Of a stretch of 64,000 nt of DNA, positions 24,647 to 34,213 are shown piece after piece. The notes beneath the pieces are model-generated. The model ran no database searches. It had not been told where the DNA came from and saw only the letters and a list, made by a program, of their open reading frames with translations. Position numbers and translations under genes: made by a program. Every line of letters begins with the position of its first letter. Within the stretch, counting starts at the first letter, position 1. Source of the DNA: Clostridia bacterium (GTDB taxonomy: Bacteria; Bacillota_A; Clostridia; Oscillospirales; CAG-272); assembly GCA_017452945.1 (NCBI GenBank), contig JAFTLD010000002.1, positions 1 to 64,000 on the forward strand, given 5' to 3'.

Positions 24647-27394
24647 ATGAAAAGAAATGTGATCAGCATCGTTGCTATAGCTATAGTGTTAGCAGCGATT
24701 ATGGTACTCACAAGCTGCTCTGCTTTGAAGGGTGAGACCGGCCCGCAAGGCGAACAAGGCTTGCAAGGCATCCAAGGCCCACAGGGCGAACAAGGCCCAC
24801 AGGGCGAACAAGGCCCACAGGGCGAACAAGGTCCGCAGGGCGAACAAGGCCCTCAGGGCGAACAGGGCATCCAGGGTGAACAGGGCATCCAAGGCGAACA
24901 GGGCATCCAAGGTGAGCAAGGTCCTCAGGGTGAACAAGGTCCTCAGGGTGAACAGGGTATCCAGGGCGAACAGGGCATCCAGGGTGAACAAGGTCCTCAG
25001 GGTGAACAAGGCCCTCAGGGTGAACAAGGCCCTCAAGGCGAACAAGGCCCTCAGGGTGAGCAGGGCATTCAGGGCGAACAAGGCCCTCAGGGTGAGCAAG
25101 GCCCTCAGGGTGAACAAGGCATTCAGGGTGAAGTCGGTAACGGCATTGCGTCTGTCAAGCTGACCTCTACCGATGGCTTGATCGACACCTATACCATTAC
25201 TTTCACAAACGGCTCTCAAACTACCTATACCGTGGTGAACGGTGCTGACGGTGTGCAGGGTGAGCAGGGTGAAAAGGGTGATACCGGTGCCACGGGTAAG
25301 TCCGCTTATGAGCTTTACTGTGAACAATATGATTACGAAGGCACTCTGGAGGAGTGGCTGGAGATCATCAACTCCGAAATTTTCAATAACTATACCGTTG
25401 TCTTTGATTTGAACGGCGGTACAGGCACCGCAGACTTTGTCCGCAAGGTGACTGTCCGTTCGGGTCATAGCGTGGCTCTGACAATTCCCGAGAGAGAGGG
25501 ATACATGTTCCTTGGCTGGTATACGGGTGAAGGCGTCAACGAGGCGCAGATCACTGCGGATAATCGCGTATCCCATAATATGACGCTTACCGCCAAGTGG
25601 GGAATCAAGACCTCTACCGTCAAATTCCTTGACTATTACGGTGACGTGATCACCGAAGAAACCGTCAACTGGGGCGAGGCAGCAAATGCTCCCGTGCCTC
25701 CCACGGTAACCGGCTATTATTTCCTGAAATGGGACAAGAGCTTTGACAGTATCACCGCGAATACCACCGTCAAGGCACTTTATGCGCCCATTACTTATAC
25801 CGTCAGCTTCGATACCAACGGTGGCAGTGAGGTAGCTACGCAGGAAGTGTATGTAGGTCAGTCTCCCATGCAGCCTGCCGATCCCTATAAGGAAGGGCAT
25901 TATTTTATCGGGTGGTATCTGGACGAAGCATTTACACAGCCCTATGCGTTTGACAAGGCATTGACCGACGGTGCGATCGTCTACGCATACTTCAACGAGA
26001 GCAAGCCGATCTATACCGCAGAGGATCTGAGAAACATTGCACAGGATCCTTACGGACGCTACTATTTGGCGAATGATATTGATCTTGAAGGTACAGAACT
26101 GATTCCCATCGATTATTTCTATGGAATTTTAGACGGTAACGGTTATAAAATCTGTAATTATAATTTGTCTGTTTTGGATTCCGGGGATTTCGGATTTATC
26201 CGTTATAACTATGGCGTGATTAAGAATTTGACCTTCAGTGATCTCATTATTTCGGTAAATATCAGCAACGCAAGTAATGCTGTAGGTGCTGTAGTAGGTG
26301 TGAACGAAGAAAGCGGTGTGATTGAAAATTGCAGAGTAAACGATGGTTACATGACACTGTATTCTTATTACGGCACTAAAACCGGTCGACTTATCGGTCT
26401 GAAAGTAGGCGGTGTTGCCGGCACCAATCGTGGAAAAATTACCGAAACGCATGCAAGCGTGGAGGCCACGTTACATATGCAATGTCATGCGATGAATAAC
26501 AATTCAGGTGTTATGTCCCATGCTGATACAGTATACAATCAAGCATATATCGGCGGTTTGGTTGGCAACATGTCAGGAAATGCATATATGGCTGACTGTA
26601 CTGCAGAGTTTACTTTGACAGCCAAGCAAGCTTCTACACGCGAAAAATCTGTTGATTTAGCCATAGCAACGTTGGATATGGGCAGTGCAATCGGTGATAT
26701 CGCTGACAATTCCGTTGTGAAAAACTGCAGTGCCATAGTGCATGCAACCCTGTGTAGAGATGGATTAGGCGATATGCAGTCATTCTCCGTCGGCGGATTC
26801 GCAGCGTCTGTTAACAATGATTCCAAGATTACCGAGTGCTTTGCAAGCGGTAGTATTTCCAATGAAGGGTATTCTCATTGGCAGGTAAATGCGGGTGGCT
26901 TTATCGGTGCTCAAAATGCATATGTCGGTAACTGTTACGCAACTACCGATCTGAATATCACTGCAACGCATGAAAATGCATTCGTGGGCGGTTTTGCCGG
27001 TTATCACTCCGGAACAACCCAGAACTGCTATAGCGCGGGTAGTGTGATTACCAGCACAAATGGCCCCACCGGCGGCTTTGCAGGAAAGAATGCAGAGGGT
27101 GGCGCAATTAACAAGTGCTTCAGTGCAAGCAATCTCCAAACGACCAATTATAATGTCAGTTATTTTGTCGGTATGGCTGTCAGCGCTTCTGCTACTGTCA
27201 AGTGTTACTATGATAGCAATGCAACCGTAACAGTTCATGGCTCTGCATATACGCCCGAGGAAAGTAAAGCAACTCCTTTGGAATCGACTTCGCTGTGGAA
27301 TGAGGATTTCCTTAGCAATACGTTGACATGGAAGACGGATGTTTGGGATATGCCCGGAACACAACTTCCCACGCTGAAGGCATTCATCAAATAA
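24647..27394 (+). CDS. large lipoprotein: collagen-like stalk, InlB repeats and GLUG-like domain
   Basis: A 915-residue secreted lipoprotein. The signal peptide ends in a lipobox (LTSC, Cys24), so it is lipid-anchored outside the membrane. Residues about 29-162 form a nearly pure collagen-like Gly-X-Y stalk built on GPQGEQ and GIQGEQ. A short second collagen piece precedes the recognised linker type [19 protein letters not shown]. Three InlB/Flg_new-type repeats follow ([36 protein letters not shown]), each with a GYxFLGWY-like strand. From about 460 a GLUG-like beta-helix starts ([19 protein letters not shown]) and runs to the end. It resembles adhesins; binding partner unknown. The start has GGAGGG. 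Confidence 0.85.
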   Translation: MKRNVISIVAIAIVLAAIMVLTSCSALKGETGPQGEQGLQGIQGPQGEQGPQGEQGPQGEQGPQGEQGPQGEQGIQGEQGIQGEQGIQGEQGPQGEQGPQGEQGIQGEQGIQGEQGPQGEQGPQGEQGPQGEQGPQGEQGIQGEQGPQGEQGPQGEQGIQGEVGNGIASVKLTSTDGLIDTYTITFTNGSQTTYTVVNGADGVQGEQGEKGDTGATGKSAYELYCEQYDYEGTLEEWLEIINSEIFNNYTVVFDLNGGTGTADFVRKVTVRSGHSVALTIPEREGYMFLGWYTGEGVNEAQITADNRVSHNMTLTAKWGIKTSTVKFLDYYGDVITEETVNWGEAANAPVPPTVTGYYFLKWDKSFDSITANTTVKALYAPITYTVSFDTNGGSEVATQEVYVGQSPMQPADPYKEGHYFIGWYLDEAFTQPYAFDKALTDGAIVYAYFNESKPIYTAEDLRNIAQDPYGRYYLANDIDLEGTELIPIDYFYGILDGNGYKICNYNLSVLDSGDFGFIRYNYGVIKNLTFSDLIISVNISNASNAVGAVVGVNEESGVIENCRVNDGYMTLYSYYGTKTGRLIGLKVGGVAGTNRGKITETHASVEATLHMQCHAMNNNSGVMSHADTVYNQAYIGGLVGNMSGNAYMADCTAEFTLTAKQASTREKSVDLAIATLDMGSAIGDIADNSVVKNCSAIVHATLCRDGLGDMQSFSVGGFAASVNNDSKITECFASGSISNEGYSHWQVNAGGFIGAQNAYVGNCYATTDLNITATHENAFVGGFAGYHSGTTQNCYSAGSVITSTNGPTGGFAGKNAEGGAINKCFSASNLQTTNYNVSYFVGMAVSASATVKCYYDSNATVTVHGSAYTPEESKATPLESTSLWNEDFLSNTLTWKTDVWDMPGTQLPTLKAFIK
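24735..25130 (+). repeat. collagen-like coding repeat
   Basis: Tandem 9- and 18-base units coding for GPQGEQ or GIQGEQ. The codons differ between units (GGC/GGT, CCA/CCT/CCG), so the array is not a recent perfect expansion, yet it is a good substrate for slippage in length. Confidence 0.95.
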
Positions 27395-27406
27395 TAAGGA
27401 TTAAGC

Positions 27407-27445
27407 CCACCGAGCCAACGACTGCATAAGTGGTTGGCTCGGATC
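27407..27445 (+). other. hairpin between lipoprotein and downstream gene
   Basis: CCGAGCCAAC pairs with GTTGGCTCGG around a 13-base loop. There is no T run after it, so it is a weak terminator at best and may allow read-through into the membrane protein gene. Confidence 0.45.
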
Positions 27446-27490
27446 GGTTGATCAATCGAACAAGATCAAATAAAAGGACGGTTTATTGTG

Positions 27491-27976
27491 ATGAATGAAT
27501 ACACAAGGCCCACGCCCGCAAAAAAGGGTACTGTTTTCTACATATCCAGAGTCAGTGTCTGGCGAATTATCAAAAAAATAATCAGTATCGTTATCGAGAA
27601 TGTTCTCGGCATCCTTCTGGCAACGGTGTTAGGTCTTATTCCGATTGTCGGAGGAATCATTGCGATTGTCATTTACGTATTGCTTGCGTTGAGCAATCTG
27701 TTCGGTATTCTCGATCTGATTCTTTATTGCGTTACCTCGACCAAGATAACCTCAACGGGAATTTGCGGCTTTGATGAAAACAACATCCCCTTTGATCTCC
27801 CTGCAAAGTGGATTCTTGGGGTTTCCCGTACGGGCAGGAAGGTATATATTGAAGGTTACGTAGTCAAGAAAAACGGAAAGACCAGAGATTGTACAATTAT
27901 TCTTCGCGTGGCTCACGCAGAGGAATTCGTGCAGGCATATCGTGACAATAGAATTAAGATGGTAATCAATGAATAA
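27491..27976 (+). CDS. membrane protein of unknown function
   Basis: A 161-residue protein with two long hydrophobic segments (about residues 30-75, including ISIVIENVLGILLATVLG and IVGGIIAIVIYVLLAL) and a C-terminal soluble part of about 75 residues with CGFDENNIPFD and several short strands that could form a small beta-barrel. I do not recognise a family. It lies 96 bases after the lipoprotein with only a weak hairpin between, so it may be co-transcribed. A GTG at 27488 is the alternative start; both have the same distant GGAC site. A strong terminator follows. Confidence 0.7.
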   Translation: MNEYTRPTPAKKGTVFYISRVSVWRIIKKIISIVIENVLGILLATVLGLIPIVGGIIAIVIYVLLALSNLFGILDLILYCVTSTKITSTGICGFDENNIPFDLPAKWILGVSRTGRKVYIEGYVVKKNGKTRDCTIILRVAHAEEFVQAYRDNRIKMVINE

Positions 27977-27990
27977 ATCTGCCTCATAAT

Positions 27991-28021
27991 AAATGGCTGA
28001 GCCTGATGGGCTCAGCCATTT
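27991..28021. terminator. bidirectional terminator
   Basis: A perfect 13-bp stem (AAATGGCTGAGCC/GGCTCAGCCATTT) followed by ATTATG, between the converging membrane protein and ABC exporter. Confidence 0.88.
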
Positions 28022-28031
28022 ATTATGTTTT

Positions 28032-29837
28032 TTACTCCTCAAACTGGCTATGATACAGCTTTGCATACAGTCCGTTCTGCTCAAGCAGCGAGTCGTGCGT
28101 GCCGCGCTCGACAATGTCACCGTCCTGCATGACAAGGATCAGGTCGCATTGCTTGATGGTGGAAAGGCGGTGCGCCACGATAAACGAGGTGCGTCCCTTC
28201 ATCATTTGTGCAAACGCGCTCTGAATCTTTTGCTCGGTACGCGTATCGATGGACGAGGTAGCCTCGTCAAGGATCAGCATAGGCGGCAGGCGCAGCATGA
28301 CGCGTGCGATGCACAAGAGCTGTCGCTGGCCCTGCGAGAGCGTGTCGTTGTCGCCGCCGATGACCGTGTCGTAGCCGTTTGGCAGACGCTTGATAAACGA
28401 GTGCGCGTGGCAGGCCTTGGCAGCGGCTACGATCTGCTCCTCGGTCGCATCGGGGTGGCCGAACGCGATGTTGGCGCGGACGGTGTCGTGCGCAAGGTGC
28501 GTATCCTGCAGCACCATGCCGATATTTTGGCGCAGGCTGTTTCTCGTGATACCGCGTGTGGGCGTGCCGTCTACCAGAATATCGCCCTCGGTGGTGTCAT
28601 AAAAGCGCATGAGCAGATTGATCAGCGTGGTTTTGCCGCAGCCTGTGGGGCCGACAATTGCCACGCGCTGTCCGTCCTTGATCTGAAGGGAGAGATCCTT
28701 GATCAGCGGGCGCTCGGGTACGTAAGAGAAGCTGACGTGATCGAAAGCAACCTCGCCGCGCGCGTTGGTCAGCACAAGCGCATCGGGAGCATCGGGCGTT
28801 TCGGGACGCGCGTCGATCAGCTCAAAAATTCTGCCTGCGCAGGTCAGTGCGTTCTGCAGCTCGGTGATCACGCCCGAAATCTCGTTGAAGGGCTTGGTGT
28901 ATTGGTTTGCATACGAAAGGAAGCAGGAAAGCTGACCGACGCTGAGCGCAACACCGCCCGTGGCGATGGCCATCAGCGCACCCACCAGCACCACGCCCGC
29001 ATACACGAGGTTGTTGACAAAGCGGGTACAGGGGTTGGTCAGGGAAGAGAAGAAGGTTGCCTTTTGCGAGATCCCCGCAAGGCGGTCGTTTACGCGATCA
29101 AAGTCGGCAAGCGCCTCGTCACCGCGGTTGAATGCCACCACCAGCTTGTGGTTGCCGATCATTTCGTCCACGATGGCGGTCTGTTCGGCACGCGTTTTGG
29201 ATTGGTTTTGAAAATGCGTGTGCGTTTTTTTGGTGATAAAGGCGGCCACGAACAAGGAGAGCGGGGTGACCAGCACCACCACCAACGCAATGCCGGGGTG
29301 TACCGAGAACATGATCAAAAGCGTTCCGAGAATGGTCAGAATGCCCGTAAAGAACTGGGAAAAGCCCAAAAGCAGGCCGTCTGTCACGGCATCCGCATCC
29401 GAAATGACGCGGCTGACTATGTCGCCCACGGGATGAGAGTCGATATAGGAGAGGGGGAGCGTTTGAATACGCTCGAAGGCATCCTGGCGCAAGCGGCGCA
29501 CAATGCCGAATGCAATGCGGTTGTTGCATACGTTCATCAGCCATTGCAAAAGGGCTGTCGTGCCGATGGCGATGCAGATCAGAATCAGAATCGCGGGGAT
29601 GGTGTTGAGCTGCTCGGCCGTGATACCAAACGGAGTGACCAACTTGACTAAAATGCCAAATGCACCGCGCTCGGCAAAGGTCTGACTGCCCGCAAGCAGG
29701 TCGATGGCATCACCCGTCAGTACGGGGATGCAAAGCGTCAGCGCCACCGAGAGGGCTGCGCATATCAGGGAAAGGAATAAGAGCAGACGGTAATGCTTTA
29801 AGTATTTGAGTGTACGGAGGATGGTTTTTGTTTTCAT
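28032..29837 (-). CDS. ABC exporter half, canonical ATP site
   Basis: A 601-residue type-IV (MDR-type) ABC exporter: six membrane helices in residues about 15-310, then a nucleotide-binding domain with Walker A GPTGCGKT, signature LSQGQRQL, Walker B PMLILDEATSS (with catalytic Glu) and H-loop FIVAHRLST. It overlaps the preceding half by four bases (ATGA), so the two are co-translated and form a heterodimer, like TM287/288 or BmrCD. Such exporters move drugs, lipids or peptides outward. The substrate is unknown; no peptide or resistance gene is nearby. The start has AAAGGAGG. Confidence 0.9.
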   Translation of the reverse strand: MKTKTILRTLKYLKHYRLLLFLSLICAALSVALTLCIPVLTGDAIDLLAGSQTFAERGAFGILVKLVTPFGITAEQLNTIPAILILICIAIGTTALLQWLMNVCNNRIAFGIVRRLRQDAFERIQTLPLSYIDSHPVGDIVSRVISDADAVTDGLLLGFSQFFTGILTILGTLLIMFSVHPGIALVVVLVTPLSLFVAAFITKKTHTHFQNQSKTRAEQTAIVDEMIGNHKLVVAFNRGDEALADFDRVNDRLAGISQKATFFSSLTNPCTRFVNNLVYAGVVLVGALMAIATGGVALSVGQLSCFLSYANQYTKPFNEISGVITELQNALTCAGRIFELIDARPETPDAPDALVLTNARGEVAFDHVSFSYVPERPLIKDLSLQIKDGQRVAIVGPTGCGKTTLINLLMRFYDTTEGDILVDGTPTRGITRNSLRQNIGMVLQDTHLAHDTVRANIAFGHPDATEEQIVAAAKACHAHSFIKRLPNGYDTVIGGDNDTLSQGQRQLLCIARVMLRLPPMLILDEATSSIDTRTEQKIQSAFAQMMKGRTSFIVAHRLSTIKQCDLILVMQDGDIVERGTHDSLLEQNGLYAKLYHSQFEE

Positions 29838-31561
29838 GCGCCCTGTCCTCCTTTGAACTGAGAATCATAGATTTCGCGATATACCTCGCAGCTCTCCAGC
29901 AGAGATTCGTGCGTGCCTTGGCCAACCACGCAGCCGTCCTCCAGCACAAGGATCAGGTCGGCATGCGCAATCGAGGCGGTGCGCTGAGAAACGATGAAGA
30001 CGGTGGGCTTGTGAGGGAGCGCCTTGATTGCATGGCGCAAGGCGGCATCGGTAGCAAAATCAAGCGCACTTGCGCTGTCATCCAGGATCAGTATCGGGGA
30101 CTTGGCAACCAAAGCACGGGCAATGGTCAATCGCTGACGCTGTCCGCCGGAGAAATTGGTGCCGTTTTGTGATACCGGTGCGTCCAGCCCCTCCGGCTTT
30201 TGCTGCACGAAATCCTTGGCCTGTGCAGCCTCAAGTGCCTCCCAAAGCTGCTGGTCGGTGGCATTTTCGTTGCCCCAAAGCAGATTGGAGCGGATGGTAC
30301 CGCTGACCAACACCGCTTTTTGCGGCACGGTTACGACAGTATCGCGCAAGATTACGGGATCAAAGCCCTTGACGTCCTTGCCGTCCACGAAAACATGGCC
30401 TTCCGTGGCATCGTAAAAGCGGGGGATCAGCCCTACCAGCGAGGATTTGCCCGAGCCTGTACCGCCAATGATGCCCACGGTGGTGCCGGGCTTGACCGAA
30501 AAGCTGACGTCTTGCAGCGAAGGAGCGCCCGCACCGCGATAGGTCAGCGTCACGTTTTCAAAGCAAACGCTGCTGCCGTCCGCCTTGTCGGGGGCGGGGG
30601 TGCTTTCGGGCATACCTGCGGGGATGTCCATGACCGATTGAATACGGCTGCCGCAAGCAACCGCCTTGGTGACCGTGATGATGGTATTGGCCAGCTTGAC
30701 AAGCTCGACCAAAATCTGCGACATATAGCTGACCAGCGCGATCAGTTCGCCCTGCGTCACACCATCGGGAAGTCCGAACTGACGAGAGCCGAACCACACA
30801 AGCGCCACGATCCCACCGTTGACCAAAATAAAGGTCAGGGGATTCATGAGTGCGGTGATCCTGCCGGTGAAATTTTGCAGCGCGGTTTGCGCACGGTTGA
30901 CCTTGCCAAACTCGTCGATCTCGCGCTCTTGCAGACCGAACGCACGCACTGCACGTACGCCGCGCAGCGTCTCGCGCGTTTTGGCGGTCACACCGTCAAG
31001 TCTGCTTTGTATGCGCTTATAGAGCGGAATACCTGCCAGAATAACCGTAAAGACTACAACGGAGAGCAACGGAATGACCGCCACAAAGATCCATGCAAGA
31101 CTCGGCTTGACGCAGAACGCCATGATCATGGCCCCGAAAACGATGACGGGGGAGCGCAAAAGCAGGCGCAGCGTCAGGTTGATGCCTGTCTGTATTTGGT
31201 TAGTGTCGCTGGTCATGCGTGTGATCATTGCCGGAACGCCCAGCGAGTCGGTCTGCTCGTGTGAAAACTTTTGCAGATGCGCAAAAAGGTCGTGCCGCAA
31301 AGCCTTTGCGCTGCCCACGGCTGCACGGGCGGAGAAGTATTGCGCCACCAGCGTGCAGGAAAGGCCGACCACAGAGAGCAGTATCAAAAGCCCGAACATG
31401 CGCCAGATATAACCTACGTTGCCCGCCTCAATGCCGCCGTCCACAATGCTTGCCACCACCAAAGGCACGCAAAGGTCAAAGCAAGCCTCCAGCAGCTTGA
31501 ACAGGGGGGCTATGACGCATTCAAGCTTGTATTTTCTTAAATATTGCCAAATCAGTTTCAT
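29834..31561 (-). CDS. ABC exporter half, degenerate ATP site
   Basis: A 575-residue type-IV ABC exporter half with the same layout as its partner. Walker A is GGTGSGKSS and the signature is FSGGQRQRL. Walker B reads ILILDDSASALD: an Asp takes the place of the catalytic Glu, and the H-loop reads FIVSQRTAS with Gln in place of His. These two changes are exactly those of the degenerate subunit in known heterodimers, such as TM287. I chose ATG 31561 with GAGG upstream over ATG 31579. It is the first gene of the pair and has a TTGATT/17/TATAAT promoter. Confidence 0.9.
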   Translation of the reverse strand: MKLIWQYLRKYKLECVIAPLFKLLEACFDLCVPLVVASIVDGGIEAGNVGYIWRMFGLLILLSVVGLSCTLVAQYFSARAAVGSAKALRHDLFAHLQKFSHEQTDSLGVPAMITRMTSDTNQIQTGINLTLRLLLRSPVIVFGAMIMAFCVKPSLAWIFVAVIPLLSVVVFTVILAGIPLYKRIQSRLDGVTAKTRETLRGVRAVRAFGLQEREIDEFGKVNRAQTALQNFTGRITALMNPLTFILVNGGIVALVWFGSRQFGLPDGVTQGELIALVSYMSQILVELVKLANTIITVTKAVACGSRIQSVMDIPAGMPESTPAPDKADGSSVCFENVTLTYRGAGAPSLQDVSFSVKPGTTVGIIGGTGSGKSSLVGLIPRFYDATEGHVFVDGKDVKGFDPVILRDTVVTVPQKAVLVSGTIRSNLLWGNENATDQQLWEALEAAQAKDFVQQKPEGLDAPVSQNGTNFSGGQRQRLTIARALVAKSPILILDDSASALDFATDAALRHAIKALPHKPTVFIVSQRTASIAHADLILVLEDGCVVGQGTHESLLESCEVYREIYDSQFKGGQGA

Positions 31562-31594
31562 GAAAGTCCTCGATTGCATAATATTTCATTTTAC

Positions 31595-31623
31595 ATTATA
31601 GCACATGATGAAGAAATAATCAA
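31595..31623 (-). promoter_or_regulatory. promoter of the ABC pair
   Basis: Minus strand: TTGATT (complement 31618-31623), 17-base spacer, TATAAT (complement 31595-31600). Confidence 0.75.
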
Positions 31624-31709
31624 GAGTAAAAAAGACGATTGCTCTCTTTGGCTAAAGTCAGTCTGATAAAAGTAAAGCAACGCTTCAGATGAGGTGTCAA
31701 ACGGCTGTG

Positions 31710-31738
31710 TTGCAATCAAACCGAGGGTATGGTATAAT
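31710..31738 (+). promoter_or_regulatory. promoter of XRE-TPR gene
   Basis: TTGCAA at 31710-31715, 17-base spacer, TATAAT at 31733-31738. Confidence 0.75.
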
Positions 31739-31781
31739 GAAATTGCAGAAGCACTTTCAAAAAAGTAAGGAGGGATGAAGC

Positions 31782-32846
31782 ATGTCAATTGGCTCAACCA
31801 TTAAAAAACTCCGCCGTGAGCGGGAAATGACGCAGGAACAGCTGGCAGAATGTCTGGGCATCACGGCAAATGCCGTATCGCAATGGGAATGTGATCGCAC
31901 AGCACCGGATATTGCACAGCTCCCTATGCTGGCAAGAGTCCTTCAGGTGACTACAGACCGTTTGCTGGGTATTGATTTTAGCAAGGACGAGGAGGAAATT
32001 GAGCGGATCATGGAGGAATCCTTCGCTTGTCAACGGACGGGGCAATTCGAGAAATCCGTTGAAATTGCGAGAAACGGTTTGAAGCAATATCCCAGGTCCT
32101 ATCAACTGATGGCAAGACTGGCGGAAGGCTTGCTTGCCATGAAGGGCAGCGAGATGGAAATGGAGCGGCTTTGCGATAAGATTTTGAAGGAATGTACAGA
32201 GAACGGACCACGGGATCATGCATACAGATTAAAGATCTACCTGTACGGAAAACGGGGACAGCACGACGAGATCATGGAAATGGCCAAGGATCTCCCCCAT
32301 ATATGGGTGTCTCAGGAAGAAATACGCATGCGCTGGAATCTCAGCACAGATGAAGAGCGTCATATGGAGCTTATTCGGTATACCAAAATGTATACGGGAA
32401 GTCTTACGACCTGTCTTGATAAGATCGCGCGCCTTTCGTGCTATACTCCCCGGGAAAAAATCCGCATCCACGTGCAGATCATTGATTTGATGAAAGCCAT
32501 GTATCCACAGGGAGATTTTCTTTCCCAGGCAGCCATTCTGGCATCGGCATATTATCACATTGCATCGCTTTACATGCAGTTGGGTGAACCGGATCAAGCC
32601 TTGCTTGCGCTGGAAGAAGTGTGTCGGTATTCCATTTACTGCGACAACCACGACGGTATACATACTTCTCCGGCATATCGTGGCTTTCAAACAGGGGGCA
32701 TGCATACAGAGGAGCGTTCGTATTGTCGGGAATTTGCGGCATTGCTTTGCAAAGATTCCGCCTTTGATCCTTTGCGAAAGACGATCGGATATACGGAAGT
32801 CATAAGAAGACTGGTTGCAAACCAATCGGGAGGGAAGGAATCATGA
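31782..32846 (+). CDS. XRE-family HTH regulator with TPR-like C-terminus
   Basis: A 354-residue regulator. An HTH_3 domain fills residues 5-65 (IKKLRREREMTQEQLAECLG, VSQWECDRTAPD). The rest is a run of helices with TPR-like spacing, as in signal-sensing XRE regulators. A second protein of this type lies at 62818-63954. It overlaps the next gene by four bases (ATGA), so the membrane protein is co-translated and probably related in function. The start has an AGGAGGG site. Confidence 0.88.
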   Translation: MSIGSTIKKLRREREMTQEQLAECLGITANAVSQWECDRTAPDIAQLPMLARVLQVTTDRLLGIDFSKDEEEIERIMEESFACQRTGQFEKSVEIARNGLKQYPRSYQLMARLAEGLLAMKGSEMEMERLCDKILKECTENGPRDHAYRLKIYLYGKRGQHDEIMEMAKDLPHIWVSQEEIRMRWNLSTDEERHMELIRYTKMYTGSLTTCLDKIARLSCYTPREKIRIHVQIIDLMKAMYPQGDFLSQAAILASAYYHIASLYMQLGEPDQALLALEEVCRYSIYCDNHDGIHTSPAYRGFQTGGMHTEERSYCREFAALLCKDSAFDPLRKTIGYTEVIRRLVANQSGGKES

Positions 32847-33355
32847 AAAAGATCGGTAGCTTTATCGTGAATTCGGTTGCCTTGTTCTGGAGTTATTTTA
32901 TCAGCTCCTTTTTGTGCCTTTTGGTGATGCAGACCGTGATGCGTTTGTTTATTGATGCGGACAGCAAAGGAGAGTATTTGTGGAAAACCGTCTGCCTGTA
33001 TGCATTTATGTTGGGGACGTGTATGGTTTATCTGAAAGTCACGGCATCGACTCACAAGACCAAGTATCTGACATACATGAGCGGAAAAGAATGGAGCTTC
33101 AAGCATACTTGGGGGTATATACTGAAAAATCCGGAGTTTTGGCAAGTGAGCATCGGTTTTGCCATTTGGCCTGTGATCATTCCCAAGCTTTTTGGTTCCA
33201 TTCATCGGCTCTATGTCAGCCCTGAATTTTTAGCAAGCTTTCCTTTACCGATCCTGTCTGTTTTCACGGTTTCTTTGCCGATTTTGATGCTGTCGGCTGC
33301 CGCTTGGCTGCTTGTTTTGCGTTCGTGGTGTAAAAATCGAATGCATGTGGGTTAA
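32843..33355 (+). CDS. membrane protein co-translated with XRE-TPR regulator
   Basis: A 170-residue protein with about four hydrophobic segments (near residues 8-33, 50-68, 92-112 and 132-158). It contains the soluble stretch MSGKEWSFKHTWGYILKN. I do not recognise a family. Its start codon overlaps the stop of the XRE-TPR gene, which points to a linked job, such as a sensor or a regulated target; this is inference. A terminator hairpin follows. Confidence 0.75.
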   Translation: MKKIGSFIVNSVALFWSYFISSFLCLLVMQTVMRLFIDADSKGEYLWKTVCLYAFMLGTCMVYLKVTASTHKTKYLTYMSGKEWSFKHTWGYILKNPEFWQVSIGFAIWPVIIPKLFGSIHRLYVSPEFLASFPLPILSVFTVSLPILMLSAAAWLLVLRSWCKNRMHVG

Positions 33356-33373
33356 GAAATGTTTATAAGTAAA

Positions 33374-33409
33374 CCGCCGAGAGTGTCCATAATAGGTTGC
33401 TCTCGGCGG
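33374..33409. terminator. hairpin terminator
   Basis: A perfect 10-bp stem (CCGCCGAGAG/CTCTCGGCGG). The plus side is followed by TTCATACAGTTATTTG, a weak T tract. A second hairpin with GGGCT/AGCCC ends lies near 33433-33462. They separate two converging genes. Confidence 0.65.
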
Positions 33410-33481
33410 TTCATACAGTTATTTGTTTTTTAGCCCTTCTTGCAATTTTGCGCAAGGGGGCTTTATGGTTCTGTACGAATA

Positions 33482-34147
33482 TCAATAATCACTCGTGCCT
33501 GCGCCACCGTTGATGATTGCAATACCGGAGGACGTACCGATTCTGTCAGCACCTGCTTCGATCATAGCCATAGCAGCTTCATAGGTCTTGACGCCACCGG
33601 ATGCCTTAATGCAAACGTTTTCGGTCTTGTTAGCCTTCATAATGGCAATGGCTTCCACCGTTGCTGCCCCGGGGTTGACACCGGTGCAGGTCTTAACGAA
33701 ATGAGCGCCTGCTTTACAGGAGAGCTGCGTAGCAATTGCAATTTCTTCATCGGTCAGAAGTCCCGTTTCAATAATAACCTTGACCGTTTTGCCTTGTGCG
33801 GCAGCCACGACTGCGGCAATGTCTGCGCAAACGTAGTCCAGATCTCTGTCCTTGAGCTTACCCACATTGATGACCATATCAAATTCATCGCAGCCATCGC
33901 GATAAGCGGCCTTGGTTTCCTCTACCTTGATGGCAGTCACATTCTTGCCAAGAGGGAAGCCGATAACCGTGCAGGTCATGACGTCGGTGTCCTTTAAGAG
34001 GCTGTGGGCAAGAGCTGCGTCCGCGGGATTGACGCAGACCGAGGCGAAATGATGCTCGGCAGCTTCAGCGCAAAGCTTTTCGATGTCAGCAGCGGTTGCG
34101 AAGGGCTTTAAGTTGGTGTGATCGATATATTTGTTGATAGGCTTCAT
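33482..34147 (-). CDS. deoC: deoxyribose-phosphate aldolase
   Basis: A 221-residue class I aldolase that splits 2-deoxyribose 5-phosphate into acetaldehyde and glyceraldehyde 3-phosphate in deoxynucleoside breakdown. Signature parts are KYIDHTNLKP at the start, the DMVINVGKLKDRD block, KVIIETGLLTDEE with the Lys before IIETG, and the Schiff-base region FVKTCTGV near residue 150 followed by CIKASGGVKT. Length is standard. It is alone in its transcript and is divergent from a lipoprotein, with the two minus-35 boxes only eight bases apart. The start has AAGGAG. Confidence 0.95.
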   Translation of the reverse strand: MKPINKYIDHTNLKPFATAADIEKLCAEAAEHHFASVCVNPADAALAHSLLKDTDVMTCTVIGFPLGKNVTAIKVEETKAAYRDGCDEFDMVINVGKLKDRDLDYVCADIAAVVAAAQGKTVKVIIETGLLTDEEIAIATQLSCKAGAHFVKTCTGVNPGAATVEAIAIMKANKTENVCIKASGGVKTYEAAMAMIEAGADRIGTSSGIAIINGGAGTSDY

Positions 34148-34176
34148 GTTTTATCTCCTTGTTTTTTATTGAATTT

Positions 34177-34205
34177 AGTATAGCATATTGTCAATTATCT
34201 GTCAA
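34177..34205 (-). promoter_or_regulatory. promoter of deoC
   Basis: Minus strand: TTGACA (complement 34200-34205), 17-base spacer, TATACT (complement 34177-34182). It is back-to-back with the lipoprotein promoter. Confidence 0.85.
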
Positions 34206-34213
34206 GTTTCATG

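Noticed and set aside
24735..25130. CRISPR-like repetition
   Set aside because: Units are 9 and 18 bases, contiguous and without spacers; they code for collagen-like peptide.
24732..25163. 143-residue Arg/Lys/Asn frame inside the stalk
   Set aside because: A frame shift of the same repeat, without a ribosome site.
24689..25900. 403-residue frame opposite the collagen-like stalk
   Set aside because: Its repeated Leu-Phe-Thr-Arg units mirror the GPQGEQ codons; it is a by-product of the repeat.
28000..31540. Long plus-strand frames (552 and 354 residues) opposite the ABC genes
   Set aside because: Antisense shadows of two well-supported exporters; no start signals.
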